64,000 bases of DNA from Lantana camara (lineage: Eukaryota; Streptophyta; Magnoliopsida; Lamiales; Verbenaceae). The notes beneath the pieces were generated by a model. It had not been told where the DNA came from, did no database searches, and saw only the letters and a list, made by a program, of their open reading frames with translations. The first letter of the stretch is position 1, and every line of letters starts with the position of its first letter. The position numbers and the translations under genes are program-made. The DNA lies in the NCBI GenBank assembly GCA_037501455.1, contig CM074864.1, positions 38,776,001 through 38,840,000 of the forward strand. The letters are read 5' to 3'. This document shows positions 61,101-64,000 of the stretch, one piece after another.

Positions 61101-61651
61101 CCGCCACCTTCAGACCACCACTGCACCGCCGTCGGACATTTTCGGGCCACGAAACTTGTATCATCGTGTCGAGCTCGTCGACCTCTTCAAAATGGACTAT
61201 TGGTTCGTCAAATTCCGTCGAGTATAGGCCGAGTTGGACTTGTGCGTGTTTTCACACCTTCAATGTGTGTGAAACATTGAAGCGGGAGAGAGAAGAGAGC
61301 AGGCTGAGGTCTGCTGCGTTTTGCACGAATTACGAGGATCCGGGGTATTATATCTCGGGTCCTCGTACGCGAAAACGATCGAAAGAACGGGCTAACGAAG
61401 TCAGAATGGGGTAAACTTAGAGTCTACGGACTCGTCTCGATGCCCCAAACGCAAAAGAGGGGTCAAAGAGGTCGAACTCTCGACCGGACGAGAAATGACC
61501 GAATAACCCCTAAAAAGAGAAAATTACAAACAGGCCCCTAAACTCTAAAAGAGTTCAAAATAGGGCCAGGCAAAACACAAATAATATAATTAGACATATA
61601 ATAAAGTTGGAACGTGGCGTACCTTATACGTCGGACGAGCGGGGTGTTACA
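58112..61651 (-). mobile_element. Solo long LTR (LTR-H) nested in LTR-G
   Basis: 3,540 bp, in plus-strand order TGTAGCACCCC...CGGGGTGTTACA, flanked by the perfect duplication GATGC (58107-58111 and 61652-61656). Its left half resembles LTR-C. The right half (60450-61420) is unusually GC-rich with GCCGCC and CCGGAG words and opens into chance frames. I see no real gene there. Confidence 0.92.
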
Positions 61652-63206
61652 GATGCCCATTTTAGCTTAACGATCCTTGGGTGCTGAACAGGGACTGGGG
61701 GCATGCCAGAGGTTACGGATATCTATGTATTACATTTTAGGGGACCCGGTGAGAACGGGTATTTATTCCATCCTTGACTCCACTTTCCAATTATTACATG
61801 ACAGGAACAGTGCACGTATACAATCAGGCAAGCAGGAATCAGGATTTATTATAATTATCAATAGCGGGAAAACATGTACAAATTAACCTCCTTCTCCAGT
61901 GATGGTCCAGTTACCTAACCCTCGCCATCCAGGCACGGTGATCAGCAGATTCATAACTCCCCAGACCGGAGTCCCATCTTCCACCAAACCTTCTGGTGGA
62001 TATCCGAGTTAGTCCGACAGGATGGGACTTGTGCAAGAGTTCACCGTCGGCCCGATACCTCCCCGGTTCCCTCAATACACAAACCCCTGGGCCCCAGGAA
62101 CAGGTACAGGATCCACACCGGCTAGCCCGGCACTAAGAGAGCCGGGGGAAATAACAGGATCTCGCAAAACAGGCTCAGGATTAACACTACATGATTTAAA
62201 AAGCATTTTCGGTATATATCCGGTATAAAAGATACGGCTTGTTTAATATGAAAATCATTTGGCTTATTTAAAACATGCATGGTTATAGGTCGTTTATAAA
62301 AGAAAACCCCTACCTCCAAGTGCAAGAAAGACCAAGAGAAGAACCACGAGGCTGGAATATCTCCATCGAGGAGAGCACTGTACAAGAAAAAAGACACGGT
62401 GTACTTGTGAGACGCGACTCAAAATAAAACCAAGTAGGACGTACGACATATGTTCATGAGGTGGTGTAACGTGTCAAGGAACGATTTACTATGCAATGAA
62501 TCATAAGTTTCATGAATCGATGTGATCGTGCTCATGTATACAATTAATGCTCCCAAGAAGTAGATAATTGAAATCAATTCATAACATGCCATTCAAACAT
62601 TCCGAATTAAATTCATATAATCCACGGAGTCAACCGATCAAGCTTAAACAATTAAGGGCCAAAGATTGTCAAATAAGGACATAATTATCAATTAATCATA
62701 CATATAGTTCATATAAATCACATACGAAAGTCAAGGAGTAAAAGAAACGCAAGAAGAAGGGTTTTAGCAAAGTTTAGCAAAAGCTGACAGTTTTTTGGAA
62801 ATGCACAAGCTGTAGAAAAATGGGAATATCTCGAGTTCTATAAGTTGAAATGGTAGACAAACAGACCTTTGCAATGATATATGACTTGAATTCTGGTTCA
62901 AATCGAGGAGGAAATGGCGCAGGCTCGAAGTTGGATGAATGCAGATTTTCGGTAAACTGGCGACACAAAATTGAAATGGTTATAACTCACAAACCAGAAA
63001 GGGTATTTATGTGATTCCAATTGGAGAATACTTTAGACTTCAAAAGGTTTCTGTGGTTAACAATTCAGATCAATCGGAGCACGTTTGAAGGGGTAACGAC
63101 CGTGTGAAAATTGGCCTGAAAGCAGAAATGGGCGTTTGGAAGCTCTCTGGTCAAAACAGAGGGGGGGGTCTAAACGGGCGTTTGGAAAATGAACTGGGGG
63201 CCCAAA
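61652..63206 (-). mobile_element. Long LTR-G, second part
   Basis: Begins with the second copy of the GATGC duplication and continues LTR-G in parallel with LTR-A, read in reverse, to about 62500. After that it diverges. It ends where another LTR of the family begins near 63207; the rest presumably lies beyond the window. Confidence 0.8.
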
Positions 63207-64000
63207 CTTAGCACCCCAAGCGTAAGGTGCCACATTCCCCGCATTAGAGCCCCACACATGTAACGAAATGGGGAATCCGTACACGCACCAAGCACTAGCT
63301 AACGGGTGATAAACAAAAGACCCTCCTAAGCTAGATGGTCTAAACCCTCAATCAGAGCACGCAAAACATAAACAGAGCGGAAGCATTAATGAAACAAATA
63401 TAGGCATAGTGTGAAGTTATACAAAACTGTAACAAATTAAATACAAACTTGTCTCTACAACCAAAACTTACAAATTCATAACTCAAATGAAAAATGATCA
63501 AAGTGTACAATGCAGAACATGCTCTAAACAGAATGCAAACTTGACCAAAGCTACCAAAGAATCAAAAGACAGCAACCGGCCTAGCTCGAACCAACGGATC
63601 GGAACCTGCAAACTAAAAACATAAAGAGGGAGGGGTCAATCACACTGACTGAGTGAGGGGCTAAACACGCACACGTACATAAGTATATGACCACAACACA
63701 TATCAAAGAGGGGAGTTCATGAACCGGGGCGTGGTTTTTACATTCTAAAATGTTTTCACGCGTGATACTAGATATAGGGAGTAAAAGAGTTAGGCCGAAG
63801 GCCAAAACAACCAAATTTTATGTAATTAAGAATCCACTCCCGTTTCACAAACTATTACATAACCAACTAACATAACGAAAACGCACACACACAACTCAAA
63901 CTCTAAGCAAATGGGAAAATGTGCACAAGGATATTATCCATCTCGGATCTCTCTTACCCACATCTTGATGATCATGCACAGGAGTAATACTTGTCGCCCT
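63207..64000 (-). mobile_element. Long LTR-I, incomplete at the window edge
   Basis: Begins ...TTAGCACCCCAAGCG, followed by GGTGCCACATTCCCCGCA, the usual inverted right end of this LTR family; the first two bases are changed from TG. It continues to the window edge with the family's usual phrases. Confidence 0.8.

Noticed and set aside
60983..61414. 143-residue open frame in LTR-H
   Set aside because: High GC lowers stop frequency; overlapping frames on both strands are equally open and no family is recognised.

Overview
The window is plant nuclear DNA, from a flowering plant and most likely a eudicot. Genes are split by GT-AG introns, there are no operons, and most of the sequence is nested plant transposable elements. 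I cannot name the species.

Only one host gene is clear. TPC1, the vacuolar two-pore cation channel, is complete on the minus strand (ATG at 18088, stop at 186). I could place 23 coding exons by hand. Every junction keeps frame, and together they encode 735 residues. Its introns hold a 3.06-kb solo LTR, a Tourist-like MITE, a second MITE candidate, a SINE candidate and simple repeats.

From about 19.3 kb to the right edge the window is almost entirely transposons inside transposons. A Mutator-like element (MULE) is split into three pieces (19790-20632, 28483-29498, 41532-41958). The first gap holds an unclassified repeat, itself interrupted by a 3.6-kb solo LTR and a Harbinger-like candidate. 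The second gap is a complete, young 12.0-kb Ty3/gypsy element of the Tat lineage (29499-41526), flanked by the duplication GACTC. Its two 822-bp LTRs differ at 2 positions. It has gag (broken by one stop), an intact pol with two RNase H domains, a tandem-repeat 3' region and an antisense gene with its own TATA box and an intron.

Right of this lies a 5'-truncated Ty1/copia element (42134-47618), with a solo copia LTR inserted between its RT and RNase H regions. From 47.6 kb to the end are long LTRs of one family that start TGTRRCRCCC or end as its complement. They nest in pairs (50129-54114 inside 47619-54604; 58112-61651 inside an LTR starting at 57386). Between them sits a plant-mobile-domain pseudogene next to an orphan LTR end and primer binding site.

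The most unusual signals are two. First, a short word (GAGCG/CGCTC) is scattered over every part of the Tat element. Second, blocks of short palindromic words, different in each copy, occur downstream of a GGTAAG-like donor in the long LTRs. Both are reported as hypotheses. All coordinates, alignments and counts were read by eye.
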